Source: Flavobacterium sp.
GTDB lineage: Bacteria > Bacteroidota > Bacteroidia > Flavobacteriales > Flavobacteriaceae
Reading direction: 5' to 3'
NCBI GenBank assembly: GCA_017983975.1
Contig: JAGOAL010000012.1
Coordinates: forward strand, 1 to 45,032
Length of the DNA stretch: 45,032 bases
The stretch's first letter is position 1. Every line of letters starts with the position of its first letter. The translations under genes and the position numbers were made by a program. Shown here piece after piece: positions 9,712-17,547 of this stretch. The notes below the pieces were generated by a model, which worked only from the letters and a program-made list of their open reading frames with translations, was not told the DNA's origin and searched no databases.

Positions 9712-9745
9712 AAAAATCCCGTTAGAATTACTAACGGGATTATTT
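9712..9745. terminator. Bidirectional terminator between the receptor and accD
   Basis: A 10-bp perfect stem ATCCCGTTAG / CTAACGGGAT (9716-9740) with loop AATTA sits between two convergent genes. A-rich sequence on the left and T-rich sequence on the right allow it to act on both strands. Confidence 0.8.
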
Positions 9746-9746
9746 A

Positions 9747-10601
9747 TTATCTAACTTCTTGATTCTGAATTAAATCAATATATAAGTTGATTTTGTCTTT
9801 CAATTCCTTTCTTGGAACAATAAAATCTAAAAATCCATGTTCTAATAAGAATTCCGAAGTTTGAAATCCTTCTGGCAAATCTTTACCGGTGGTGTCTTTT
9901 ACTACTCGAGGTCCAGCAAAGCCAATTAATGCCCCAGGTTCACCAATATTAATATCGCCAAGCATTGCATAAGAAGCTGTTGTTCCTCCAGTTGTTGGGT
10001 CTGTACATAATGAAATGTAAGGAATTTTTGCTTCTGCTAATTGTGCCAGTTTTGCCGAAGTTTTTGCTAATTGCATTAACGAATAGGCTGCTTCCATCAT
10101 ACGGGCTCCTCCTGATTTTGAAATCAAAACAAAAGGAACGTTATTTTTAATGGAGTAATCAATAGCTCTCACAATTTTTTCACCTACAACAGCACCCATT
10201 GAACCACCAATAAACGCAAAATCCATACAAGAAACCACAAGGTCTTTCCCTTTAGATTTTCCAACGGCTGTTCTAATAGCATCATTCAATTTGGTTTTAC
10301 CCATTACATCTTTTAAACGATCACTGTATTTTTTAGTGTCTTCAAATTTCAAAGGGTCCTTTGATGTTAATTTTGCATCAAGTTCTTTAAATTCGTTGTT
10401 GTCGAATAAAATTTCGAAATATTCTTTACTACCAATACGAACATGATAATCGTCTTCTGGGCTTACCCAAAGATTTCTTGCCAATTCATCTTGGTCAATA
10501 ATTTTACCTGTTGGTGATTTGTACCACAGTCCTTTAGGAACATCTTTTTTGTCCTCGGTTGCAGTAGTAATTCCTTTTTCTTTTCTTTTAAACCAAGCCA
10601 T
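9747..10601 (-). CDS. accD: Acetyl-CoA carboxylase carboxyltransferase subunit beta
   Basis: 284 residues from ATG 10601 ([10 protein letters not shown], the usual flavobacterial start); a longer in-frame start at 10661 would translate the low-complexity spacer and is rejected. The crotonase-like core is clear: [41 protein letters not shown], and IGFAGPRVV. AccD with AccA transfers carboxyl from biotin to acetyl-CoA to make malonyl-CoA, the first step of fatty acid synthesis, in the cytoplasm. The region that forms a four-Cys zinc ribbon in E. coli AccD aligns to [13 protein letters not shown] and LWVSPEDD, with no cysteines at all. It lies downstream of fba on the same strand, across a repeat-filled spacer of 76 bases. 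Confidence 0.95.
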   Translation of the reverse strand: MAWFKRKEKGITTATEDKKDVPKGLWYKSPTGKIIDQDELARNLWVSPEDDYHVRIGSKEYFEILFDNNEFKELDAKLTSKDPLKFEDTKKYSDRLKDVMGKTKLNDAIRTAVGKSKGKDLVVSCMDFAFIGGSMGAVVGEKIVRAIDYSIKNNVPFVLISKSGGARMMEAAYSLMQLAKTSAKLAQLAEAKIPYISLCTDPTTGGTTASYAMLGDINIGEPGALIGFAGPRVVKDTTGKDLPEGFQTSEFLLEHGFLDFIVPRKELKDKINLYIDLIQNQEVR

Positions 10602-10618
10602 AATTTTAAATTTTGGTT

Positions 10619-10676
10619 GGAAGAGGGAAGAGGGAAGAGGGAGGAATACTTCCTGCTTCAAACTTCAAACTTCCTG
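10619..10676. repeat. Heptad tandem repeats in the fba-accD spacer
   Basis: Three copies of GGAAGAG (10619-10639) plus a partial fourth are followed, after a short gap, by four more 7-base units: CTTCCTG, CTTCAAA, CTTCAAA, CTTCCTG (10649-10676). The last unit ends just before the fba stop codon. GGAAG and CTTCC are complementary, so a small hairpin is possible in the transcript. Confidence 0.8.
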
Positions 10677-10677
10677 C

Positions 10678-11745
10678 TTATAAAGTATTCACGTTATTCA
10701 AATCGGCAAAAGCTTGTTCTAATCTTGTGTTGAACGTAACTTCTCCTTCACGAACCCATTTTCTTGGGTCGTAGTGTTTTTTATTTGGACTGTCAGCTCC
10801 ATCTGGGCTTCCAATTTGTGTTCTTAGATAATCTACTTTGGTTACCATATAATCACGAATTCCTTCAGTGAATGCAAATTGTAAATCGGTATCAATGTTC
10901 ATCTTAATAACTCCGTATCCAATAGCTTCTCTAATTTCTTCAATAGTAGAACCTGATCCTCCGTGGAATACAAAATCTACAGGATTAGCATTGGTGTTGA
11001 ATTTATTTTGAACGTATTCTTGCGAATTTTTAAGAATTTTTGGCGTCAATTTTACATTTCCGGGTTTGTAAACACCATGAACATTTCCAAAAGAAGCTGC
11101 AATGGTAAATCTTGGACTTACTTTCATCAATTCTTCATAAGCATACGCTACTTCTTCTGGTTGTGTATATAATTTTGAGCTATCTACATCAGAATTATCC
11201 ACACCATCTTCTTCACCACCTGTTATTCCTAATTCAATTTCTAAAGTCATGCCCATTTTGCTCATTCTTTCTAAATATTTTTTAGAAATTTCAAGATTTT
11301 CTTCAATTGGCTCTTCAGATAAATCAATCATGTGAGAACTGAATAACGATTTTCCAGTTTCTGCAAAATGTTTTTCAGAAGCATCTAATAATCCATCAAT
11401 CCAAGGCAATAAATTTTTCGCACAATGATCTGTATGTAAAATAACGGTTGCTCCATAAGCTTCAGCTAAAGTATGAATGTGTTTTGCACCTGCAACTGCT
11501 CCTAAAATAGCCGATTTTTGGTGTTCATTTGATAATCCTTTTCCAGCATTAAACTGCGCGCCACCATTTGAAAACTGTATAATAACTGGTGCATTTAATT
11601 TAGCCGCTGTTTCTAATACACCATTAATTGTACTAGATCCTACAACGTTTACAGCAGGTAATGCAAATCCTTTTTGTTTTGCATAGTTAAAAATTTCTTG
11701 CACTTGATCTCCGGTAGCAACACCTGGTTTAATATTGTGACTCAT
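10678..11745 (-). CDS. fbaA: Class II fructose-bisphosphate aldolase
   Basis: 355 residues. It cleaves fructose 1,6-bisphosphate to DHAP and glyceraldehyde 3-phosphate in glycolysis and runs the reverse step in gluconeogenesis. The Zn-dependent class II signature is present: VILHTDHCAK with D106 and the Zn ligand H107, NVHGVYKPGN with a second His near 223, and FHGGSGS with a third near 260. Length matches the E. coli FbaA type (about 359). The start ATG 11745 gives MSHNIKPGV, typical for this branch. A -7 box on the same strand at 11779-11772 lies about 30 bases upstream. accD follows on the same strand with no terminator, so the two may be cotranscribed. Confidence 0.96.
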   Translation of the reverse strand: MSHNIKPGVATGDQVQEIFNYAKQKGFALPAVNVVGSSTINGVLETAAKLNAPVIIQFSNGGAQFNAGKGLSNEHQKSAILGAVAGAKHIHTLAEAYGATVILHTDHCAKNLLPWIDGLLDASEKHFAETGKSLFSSHMIDLSEEPIEENLEISKKYLERMSKMGMTLEIELGITGGEEDGVDNSDVDSSKLYTQPEEVAYAYEELMKVSPRFTIAASFGNVHGVYKPGNVKLTPKILKNSQEYVQNKFNTNANPVDFVFHGGSGSTIEEIREAIGYGVIKMNIDTDLQFAFTEGIRDYMVTKVDYLRTQIGSPDGADSPNKKHYDPRKWVREGEVTFNTRLEQAFADLNNVNTL

Positions 11746-11771
11746 AGTTGTATGTTTTTATTATAAGAATG

Positions 11772-11779
11772 CAAAAATA
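11772..11779 (-). promoter_or_regulatory. Bacteroidota -7 box for fbaA
   Basis: On the minus strand the sequence reads TATTTTTG, a full match to TAnnTTTG, 27 bases before the fbaA ATG. No clear -33 TTG was found at the usual spacing. Confidence 0.5.
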
Positions 11780-11792
11780 AGAATTTATAAAA

Positions 11793-14354
11793 TTAGAATG
11801 GATAATTAATTCCAAAATTTAGTACTGTTTTTCCAAAGTTAATTCCTCTAAACCAGCGATCTTGAGTTTCACGTGCCGGATCATAGGTTTTGTAGCCTAA
11901 ATCAAATCGGAAGACAAAAAAGTCAAAATCATATCTAAATCCGATTCCTGAACCTATTGCAATGTCTTTTAAAGATGAAAGACCATTGAATGTATACTCT
12001 TCATCTTCAACATTATCTAATACGTTCCAAATATTACCTGCGTCTACAAAAAAGGCACTGTATAAGTTACCGCCAATTCTAAATCTAAATTCGGTACTAA
12101 AGGCTAATTTTAAGTTGGCTTCGTTAAAATCTAAAACCCCACCACTGCGGCCGGGACCTAAACTATAGGCTTGCCAACCACGATTATCGTTTGATCCTCC
12201 AGAAAAATAACTTCGTGAAAATGGAATTGAATTACCATTGCCATAAGGTATCGCAATTCCTGCAAATGAACGCATCGCCAGCGTGTTTTTCTTACCAAAA
12301 TCCCAGTGCTTCACAAAATCAACTTCGGTTTTGATGTATTGAGAATACTCAATGCCAAATAATTTTTTAGTCCCATTATCACTTACTTCTTCATTTAGGT
12401 TGAATCCTTTTCCTAGTAAAGAAAGCACATTTCCAGCCGATTCTATTTTTGCTTTAAAGTTGTAATAATTCCGATCATTAAGGTTGTTTTTTGTAGATTT
12501 ATTAAAAACAAAACTAGATGAAACAATTAAGTTATCTTCAATTAATCGAATTCTTCGTTCTCCAATGCTTCGAATAATTTTATAGTCTTCATCAGCAGGC
12601 GTTAAAATAAGACTGCCACCACTTTCAATAAAATTGATAAAATTGACCGCGCCATCATTAGTTAAATTTCCATTATAAACCCACTCGGGGTTAGTATTGT
12701 ATATTTGAGCAAGATTGTTTAGAGTATTGTACGAATTTAAATAGACATTAAAGTAGTTGTTTGCATTCAAATTTCGAACATAATTGATGTTAAGCAATTC
12801 AAATTTGAAATTGTTTTTTGCGTTGTTTGTAGTCCAACTATAACTTATGCCTCCTGAAAGACTTTGCTTGTCGAGACCAATATTTTTTTGGTTTGTAATT
12901 CCTGTACTCATTTGAGTCGATGGAAACATTTCTTTTCTAATGATATTCTTCACGTTAATTGGGAAGAAAATCCGAGGCAAATTTAGTTTAACATCGGCAC
13001 CATATTCAGAAATATTAAAAAACACATTGTTTGGATTAGCTAAATCTTGTGAAGAGCCAAAATTTCCTCTTGTCGAAATTTCTAAAATTTCTGCTCGTTT
13101 GAAAACATTGCGCCAGGTAAACGACATGGTTCCGCTAATTCCAAATTCTTGAATATCTGAAGTGGCTAAATCGATAGAAGGAGTCCACTTGAATTTTGGT
13201 TTATTAATCAAATATATGTTGGCAATCAATGAAGTGTTTGTCGAATCGCTCGGGTCTTGTTTGTATTCAATATTAGGATAATTGAACATTTTTAAATTAC
13301 TCAATGCTTTTGAAGTCAATGTTCTGTCGGTATCACTAAAAAGCCTTCCCTTTTCAATAAATACGGCATTAGTAAGTGCTTTTGGCTTATAAGCAAGACG
13401 ACCTGTACTATAAATATTGTAATTGTTGTATATGGCACTGTCTTTTGCCTTATCTTTTTCTTTATTCGAGATGGTATTAGTGAAAATGTTTACTTGACTT
13501 ATAGTGTAAATTGTAAAAGGTTTTTTAGTTAAAGTATCTGCTTCTTTTACATTTCGATCTTCAATTTTTAGAACTACGTTCATTTTTTGAATCGAATCAT
13601 CAGTAATGGCTTCAAACTTTACATGATTTTCTTGAAAATGATACACGCCACTATTTCTAAATTGTTGTGTAATCCGTTTGCGTTCAGCGTCGAAATTAGC
13701 ATAAGAATATTGCGTACCCTTTTTGACAAATGATTTATTCTCTTCAAGAGTATATAAACTATCTAAAGCGGGAGTTTCTATAGCTCTTGAGAGGGTATCA
13801 ATAAAATAAGGTTTTCCTGTTTTAACCCGATACGTAATTTTACTTTTCTTATTTCCGATAGAATCAATAGCAACACTAACCTCATTTTTTAAAAAGCCAT
13901 TATTGTAATAAAATCCGGAAAGGCGTTCTTTAGAAATCTCCGTTTTTTTCGATTCAATAATTACCGGTGCTTCCCCTGTTTTTTTTAAGAAATTACTCAA
14001 TCCTCCCACAAAAAATGAATGTCCCAAACGTTCAACTTGCTTGTCAGACAAAAAGTTTTTTAAATTTTTTCTTCGATTGGTTTTTTTGTCTAACCAGGCT
14101 TGGTAGGAAGAATCGGTATTTTTTTTGGCTAAATTATACAAGTGCAATCGCAGTGGAAAACCTCCAATATTCGAGTTGGGTTGTTGTACCACTAAATTGC
14201 TAATTCGTTCTTCTTTTATTTGTTTTTCATTGACAATAATTTCGTTCTTAGCAAGCAATTGTTTTCCTTCGGGCACACGCTTTACTAACGAACACGAATA
14301 AATTATTGTTCCGATTACAAATAATAATGTTATTTTTGGTAAATTATTTCTCAA
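11793..14354 (-). CDS. tamL: TamL-like Omp85/BamA-family outer-membrane lipoprotein
   Basis: 853 residues. The N-terminus carries a lipoprotein signal ending IIYSC with lipid Cys21, then VPEGKQLL, a motif typical of Bacteroidota TamA-like proteins. Residues about 150-390 form POTRA-like repeats (YYNNGFLKNEV, ITYRVKTGKPYFID, RKRITQQFRNSGVYHF). The C-terminal half is a 16-strand Omp85 barrel including FSRSYFSGGSNDNRGWQAYSLGPG, which corresponds to the substrate-conduit loop with its RGW variant, and ending in NYPF. Lipid-anchored TamA homologues are called TamL in this phylum and assist outer-membrane protein assembly, usually with TamB. No tamB is within view. The gene is divergent from an RNA methyltransferase gene, with a -7 box for tamL between them. 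Confidence 0.87.
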   Translation of the reverse strand: MRNNLPKITLLFVIGTIIYSCSLVKRVPEGKQLLAKNEIIVNEKQIKEERISNLVVQQPNSNIGGFPLRLHLYNLAKKNTDSSYQAWLDKKTNRRKNLKNFLSDKQVERLGHSFFVGGLSNFLKKTGEAPVIIESKKTEISKERLSGFYYNNGFLKNEVSVAIDSIGNKKSKITYRVKTGKPYFIDTLSRAIETPALDSLYTLEENKSFVKKGTQYSYANFDAERKRITQQFRNSGVYHFQENHVKFEAITDDSIQKMNVVLKIEDRNVKEADTLTKKPFTIYTISQVNIFTNTISNKEKDKAKDSAIYNNYNIYSTGRLAYKPKALTNAVFIEKGRLFSDTDRTLTSKALSNLKMFNYPNIEYKQDPSDSTNTSLIANIYLINKPKFKWTPSIDLATSDIQEFGISGTMSFTWRNVFKRAEILEISTRGNFGSSQDLANPNNVFFNISEYGADVKLNLPRIFFPINVKNIIRKEMFPSTQMSTGITNQKNIGLDKQSLSGGISYSWTTNNAKNNFKFELLNINYVRNLNANNYFNVYLNSYNTLNNLAQIYNTNPEWVYNGNLTNDGAVNFINFIESGGSLILTPADEDYKIIRSIGERRIRLIEDNLIVSSSFVFNKSTKNNLNDRNYYNFKAKIESAGNVLSLLGKGFNLNEEVSDNGTKKLFGIEYSQYIKTEVDFVKHWDFGKKNTLAMRSFAGIAIPYGNGNSIPFSRSYFSGGSNDNRGWQAYSLGPGRSGGVLDFNEANLKLAFSTEFRFRIGGNLYSAFFVDAGNIWNVLDNVEDEEYTFNGLSSLKDIAIGSGIGFRYDFDFFVFRFDLGYKTYDPARETQDRWFRGINFGKTVLNFGINYPF

Positions 14355-14375
14355 AGCACTTTTTAAAAGTTAGTC

Positions 14376-14383
14376 AAAAATAC
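14376..14383 (-). promoter_or_regulatory. Bacteroidota -7 box for tamL
   Basis: The minus strand reads TATTTTTG (TAnnTTTG) 22 bases ahead of the tamL ATG. A TTG at 14408-14406 on the same strand lies 22 bases farther upstream, within the tolerated -33 spacing. The box is inside the 36-base divergent gap with the methyltransferase gene. Confidence 0.5.
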
Positions 14384-14390
14384 AATTTTT

Positions 14391-15113
14391 ATGGTTAGTA
14401 AAAACCAAATTAAACGAATAACCAGTTTACTACAAAAAAAATATAGAAAACAAGAACAACTTTTCTTTGTAGAAGGGGTAAAAGGAGTTCAAGAATTACT
14501 AGATTCTAATTTTGAATTGGTTGAATTGTTTACTACAAATAGCGAACTGTTTTCGGTTGATAAAAGCAAAGTTTATGCCATATCAGAATCTGAATTGCAA
14601 AAAATTAGTGCTTTGACTACGCCTAATAAGTGTTTAGCACTTTTTAAAATTCCGGCCGCTGTTTCATTTGAAGAAAAAGGACTACTAGTAGCTTTAGACG
14701 ATGTGCGCGATCCAGGTAATTTAGGAACAATTATTCGTTTATGTGATTGGTTTGGCATCAAAACATTGTTTTGTTCTGAAGAATCTGTGGATGTGTATAA
14801 TCCAAAAGTAGTTCAGGCTACAATGGGTTCTATCAGTCGAGTTAATGTAGTATATGGTAACCTAGAAAAACTTTTGTCTGAAACAAAATTACCTGTTTTT
14901 GGCACTTTTATGAATGGAAAAAATATTTATAAAGAAACACTTCCGAACGAAGGAATCATAGTTATGGGAAATGAAGCCAACGGTATTTCAAAAGTGATAG
15001 AAAATTTAGTTTCGCAACGCATTGCAATTCCTAGATTTGGCGATTTACAAGCAACCGAAAGTTTAAATGTAGCCACTGCGACCGCTATAATTTTGAGCGA
15101 GTTTAAGCGGTAA
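14391..15113 (+). CDS. TrmH/SpoU-family RNA 2'-O-methyltransferase
   Basis: 240 residues. The N-terminal ~90 residues form the substrate-binding domain seen in RlmB/TsnR-like enzymes (FFVEGVKGVQELL). The C-terminal SPOUT domain has all three family motifs: motif 1 DDVRDPGNLGTIIR (about 103-116), motif 2 VMGNEANGIS (191-200) and motif 3 ATESLNVATATAI (221-233), which form the knotted SAM pocket. The enzyme should methylate a ribose in rRNA or tRNA; the target base cannot be told from sequence alone. It is divergent from tamL and converges with porT across only 5 bases, with no clear terminator. Confidence 0.92.
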   Translation: MVSKNQIKRITSLLQKKYRKQEQLFFVEGVKGVQELLDSNFELVELFTTNSELFSVDKSKVYAISESELQKISALTTPNKCLALFKIPAAVSFEEKGLLVALDDVRDPGNLGTIIRLCDWFGIKTLFCSEESVDVYNPKVVQATMGSISRVNVVYGNLEKLLSETKLPVFGTFMNGKNIYKETLPNEGIIVMGNEANGISKVIENLVSQRIAIPRFGDLQATESLNVATATAIILSEFKR

Positions 15114-15118
15114 TTGTA

Positions 15119-15811
15119 TTAGTGAAACGTAAAATTAATAAAGAATCCTCGCGTTTTCATTTCTTGTACATTTCCCGTCCACGGACTTCCTGGGGTGTTG
15201 TCTCTGATTAATTCGTCGTTTACACTAAAAACTCCTCTAATGGATGGCGAAAACACAAAATATTCTAGGTAAATATCCACTCCAAAACCCACTTCATAGA
15301 AATTAGTCCATTGCGTCATTCTAAAGCGTTCGTTGTAATTATCTTCTTTTAATTTGTGATTACTTCCTAAATTTAAAGCTTTTGACATTCCGCCTACTAA
15401 GTAAGGACGAACGTTTCCAGCACGTAATGCCGAGTATTTTAATAATAACGGAAAAAAGATATAAGTCGATTTTACTTCGCGTAAACGATCACTAGTATCG
15501 GTAATGTTTGGATAAGTTAAATTGCGTTGGGTAATATATAAACCGGGCTCAAAGCGCAAATCGAAATACTCATTAAGACGCAAATTTCCGACTAATCCTA
15601 CATTAAAACCCGTCGATGTTTGCACCTGAATATCTTCGGCAACCGATAAATAATCAAATTTAAAATCCAAACTATTAAATCCTAAATAGTAGCCCCAATG
15701 TACGCGTTGTTTGTTCCAATTTTCTTTATTGATAATCGGATTTTTGCCAAACATGCCGCCTTGAGCAACTACAATTTGTGTAAAAAGGAAGATAAAAACC
15801 AGTTTCTTCAT
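15119..15811 (-). CDS. porT: PorT/SprT-like type IX secretion outer-membrane beta-barrel protein
   Basis: About 230 residues from ATG 15811, which gives a clean signal peptide (MKKLVFIFLFTQIVVAQ). A longer start at 15847 would overlap menG and is less likely. The mature protein is a small beta-barrel: VHWGYYLGFNSLDFKF near the N-terminus, GFNVGLVGNLRLNEYFDLRFEPG, LLKYSALRAGNVRPYLVGG and a C-terminal FINFTFH. This matches the PorT family, needed for T9SS secretion and gliding. The PorT-after-UbiE gene order is one I know from flavobacterial genomes. The ATG lies one base beyond the menG stop codon, implying translational coupling. The amylase in this window is a plausible T9SS substrate. Other generic PorT-fold barrels remain possible. 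Confidence 0.85.
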   Translation of the reverse strand: MKKLVFIFLFTQIVVAQGGMFGKNPIINKENWNKQRVHWGYYLGFNSLDFKFDYLSVAEDIQVQTSTGFNVGLVGNLRLNEYFDLRFEPGLYITQRNLTYPNITDTSDRLREVKSTYIFFPLLLKYSALRAGNVRPYLVGGMSKALNLGSNHKLKEDNYNERFRMTQWTNFYEVGFGVDIYLEYFVFSPSIRGVFSVNDELIRDNTPGSPWTGNVQEMKTRGFFINFTFH

Positions 15812-15812
15812 G

Positions 15813-16544
15813 CTATTTTTTTGATGCTGTATAAATAGTTGCCACACCCATCGTTTGAGGCAAATGTACTACTTCTATAAACCCAATTTTTCGTAAAATA
15901 TTGTTCAACACTTCGCCAAATGGAAAATTTTGTGCCGAATTAGATAAATACGCATACGCTTTTTTATCATTTGAAAACAATTTACCAATGGTAGGCATGA
16001 TAAAATTTGTATACACATAATACCCTTGTTTAAACGGAAATTTTGTAGGTACCGAAGTTTCTAAAATAATGAATTGGCCTCCTGGTTTTAAGGTACGTAA
16101 GATTTCCGACAAGCCTTTTTCTAGATGTTCAAAATTACGAACGCCATAAGCCACTGTAATCACATCAAAATAATTATCGGCATACGGAATGTTTTCCCCA
16201 TCGCCTAAAACCATTTGAATTTTAGTGTCTAATTTTTGGGCTTCAATTTTCTTTTTTCCAATGTCTAACATGCCCTGCGAAATATCTAAACCAATAATTT
16301 CTGTTGCCGAAGTTTTTGCAAATAAAATAGCTAAATCTCCCGTGCCTGTAGCAATGTCTAAAATAGTCGTGGGGTGTTTTGCAGCAACCATTTTCAGGAT
16401 TTTTTGCTTCCACTTAGCATCCGTACCAAAAGAGATGATTTTATTTAAACCATCGTAATTTTCAGAAATAGTGTCAAACATTTGAGCCACTTGCTCTTTT
16501 TTACCTTTTTCGGAATCTTGATACGGTTTTATGGTTTCAGACAT
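15813..16544 (-). CDS. ubiE: Demethylmenaquinone methyltransferase (UbiE/MenG)
   Basis: 243 residues from ATG 16544 (MSETIKPYQD); a start at 16565 adds seven residues and would overlap the promoter-proximal region. The class I methyltransferase SAM motif is ILDIATGTGDLAI (about 61-73). UbiE signatures follow: YDGLNKIISFGTDAKWKQ near the N-terminus and DVITVAYGVRNFEHLEKGLSEILRTLKPGG (given here by its ends DVITVAYG and RTLKPGG). The enzyme methylates demethylmenaquinone in the last step of menaquinone synthesis; flavobacteria use menaquinone, so MenG describes the role best. A good promoter lies at 16563-16593 and porT follows after one base. Confidence 0.95.
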   Translation of the reverse strand: MSETIKPYQDSEKGKKEQVAQMFDTISENYDGLNKIISFGTDAKWKQKILKMVAAKHPTTILDIATGTGDLAILFAKTSATEIIGLDISQGMLDIGKKKIEAQKLDTKIQMVLGDGENIPYADNYFDVITVAYGVRNFEHLEKGLSEILRTLKPGGQFIILETSVPTKFPFKQGYYVYTNFIMPTIGKLFSNDKKAYAYLSNSAQNFPFGEVLNNILRKIGFIEVVHLPQTMGVATIYTASKK

Positions 16545-16562
16545 TGTTTTGATTTTGAAGTG

Positions 16563-16593
16563 CAAAAGTACGGATAAATTTTCAATGTGTCAA
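16563..16593 (-). promoter_or_regulatory. Bacteroidota promoter for ubiE-porT
   Basis: On the minus strand a TTG (16593-16591) is followed after 20 bases by TACTTTTG (16570-16563). This matches the TTG-N19-21-TAnnTTTG consensus. The predicted transcript starts about 10 bases before the ubiE ATG. The -33 element lies inside the octad repeat array. Confidence 0.6.
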
Positions 16594-16658
16594 TTAGTCA
16601 ATGTGTCGATGAGGCAATTAGTCAATGTGTCGATGAGGCAATTAGTCAATTAGCCAAT
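16587..16658. repeat. Octad tandem repeat array upstream of ubiE
   Basis: Nine consecutive 8-base units follow the pattern NNGYCRAT: GTGTCAAT, TAGTCAAT, GTGTCGAT, GAGGCAAT, TAGTCAAT, GTGTCGAT, GAGGCAAT, TAGTCAAT, TAGCCAAT. Three of them form a 24-base higher-order unit present twice. The spacer between ubiE and folA (16545-16849, 305 bases) holds no gene; it contains this array, the promoter above and the repeats listed next. Confidence 0.85.
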
Positions 16659-16709
16659 TTGCATTAGTCCAATTAAAGGTGTTTTAACAATACTGATTTT
16701 AATTAATTT

Positions 16710-16848
16710 AAAAAATCTGTAATAATCCGTCAAATCTTTATCATCTGTGTTCTAAAAAAAGGTTCCACAAAGTTTCGCACAAAGTTTCACAAAGAAATTT
16801 AAAAAATCTGTGAAAATCTAAGAAATCTGTGTCATCAGCGTTCTAAAA
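16710..16848. repeat. Diverged ~47-bp direct repeat pair with a 12-bp tandem repeat between
   Basis: Two copies of a phrase beginning AAAAATCTGT and ending GTTCTAAAAA lie at 16710-16757 and 16801-16848; they align over their full length with scattered substitutions. Between them, CACAAAGTTTCG and CACAAAGTTTCA (16766-16789) form a 12-base tandem repeat with a partial third unit. No coding signal was seen. Confidence 0.75.
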
Positions 16849-16849
16849 A

Positions 16850-17335
16850 TCACCTTCTAACATACGTTAAAAAAGTAAAATCAAACGCATGTTTCTCGTC
16901 TTTTGGATGGAATTCTTCAAAAACCAATTTCCATATATTCGTATCGATTTCTGGAAAAAAAGTATCGGCGTCAATAGTGGTATGTACGCGTGTGACATCT
17001 ATTTTATCGACTATGTTAAGTGCTTGTTGGTAAATTTCGCCACCGCCAATCACAAAAGCTTCTTCGTTTGCAGGACATAATTCCATCGCTTTTTCTAAAC
17101 TAGGCACTACTATACAGCCTTCAGGGGCTTGATAATTGGGTTGTCTGGTAATGATAATATGTGTGCGATTAGGTAACGGTTTTGGAAAACTCTCAAAGGT
17201 TTTGCGCCCCATAATGATATAATGCCCAGAAGTTAACGTTTTAAAACGCTTAAAGTCTTCGGGTAAATGCCACAGGAGTTGGTTGTCTTTTCCTAAAGCA
17301 TTATTCTCTGATGCAGCTGCGATTATGGTGAGCAT
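16850..17335 (-). CDS. folA: Dihydrofolate reductase
   Basis: 161 residues, the usual length for a bacterial DHFR. It reduces dihydrofolate to tetrahydrofolate with NADPH, regenerating the cofactor oxidized by thymidylate synthase. Visible motifs: MLTIIAAASENNALGKDNQL at the N-terminus, WHLPEDFKRFK with the active-site Asp27, MGRKTFESFP (NADPH binding) and FVIGGGEIYQQAL. It lies on the same strand downstream of thyA, as is common, but here thyA and folA are separated by about 1 kb holding an unrelated lipoprotein gene. Start ATG 17335 is the only sensible one. A weak -7-like box (minus strand TACCTTAG, 17362-17355) lies just upstream. Confidence 0.96.
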   Translation of the reverse strand: MLTIIAAASENNALGKDNQLLWHLPEDFKRFKTLTSGHYIIMGRKTFESFPKPLPNRTHIIITRQPNYQAPEGCIVVPSLEKAMELCPANEEAFVIGGGEIYQQALNIVDKIDVTRVHTTIDADTFFPEIDTNIWKLVFEEFHPKDEKHAFDFTFLTYVRR

Positions 17336-17408
17336 GGTTAAAAATTTGATGTGCTAAGGTAGTGATTTAAACATACTATTTCAAAATATCGAGTAGTAAT
17401 AAATGACT

Positions 17409-17540
17409 ATTTAACGTTCCTGCGCTTGGCAAGGTTGCGAACTTCGGAACCGATTATTTTCTTCAAAGATAAAATTGCTTGCGAGAAATAAATGTGAATT
17501 TACTACAAAATTCGCAATCTTGCCAAACGCCTGTTAGCAG
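17409..17540 (-). repeat. attC-like imperfect palindrome downstream of the lipoprotein gene
   Basis: Arms of about 30 bases pair across a ~57-base loop; the inner 20 bases GCGCTTGGCAAGGTTGCGAA (17422-17441) match the reverse complement of 17511-17530 at 18 of 20 positions. Read on the minus strand it begins TGCTAAC (17539-17533) and ends GTTAAAT (17415-17409), which fits the integron R''/R' form (YAAC ... GTTRRRY). Recombination-site function is an inference. Confidence 0.55.
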
Positions 17541-17547
17541 AAGGTTT

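Noticed and set aside
10602-10661. N-terminal extension of AccD
   Set aside because: The extra 20 residues translate the heptad-repeat spacer; the conserved start is [10 protein letters not shown] at 10601.
16587-16658. Possible CRISPR array
   Set aside because: The repeats are contiguous 8- and 24-base tandem units with no unique spacers, and no cas gene is present.
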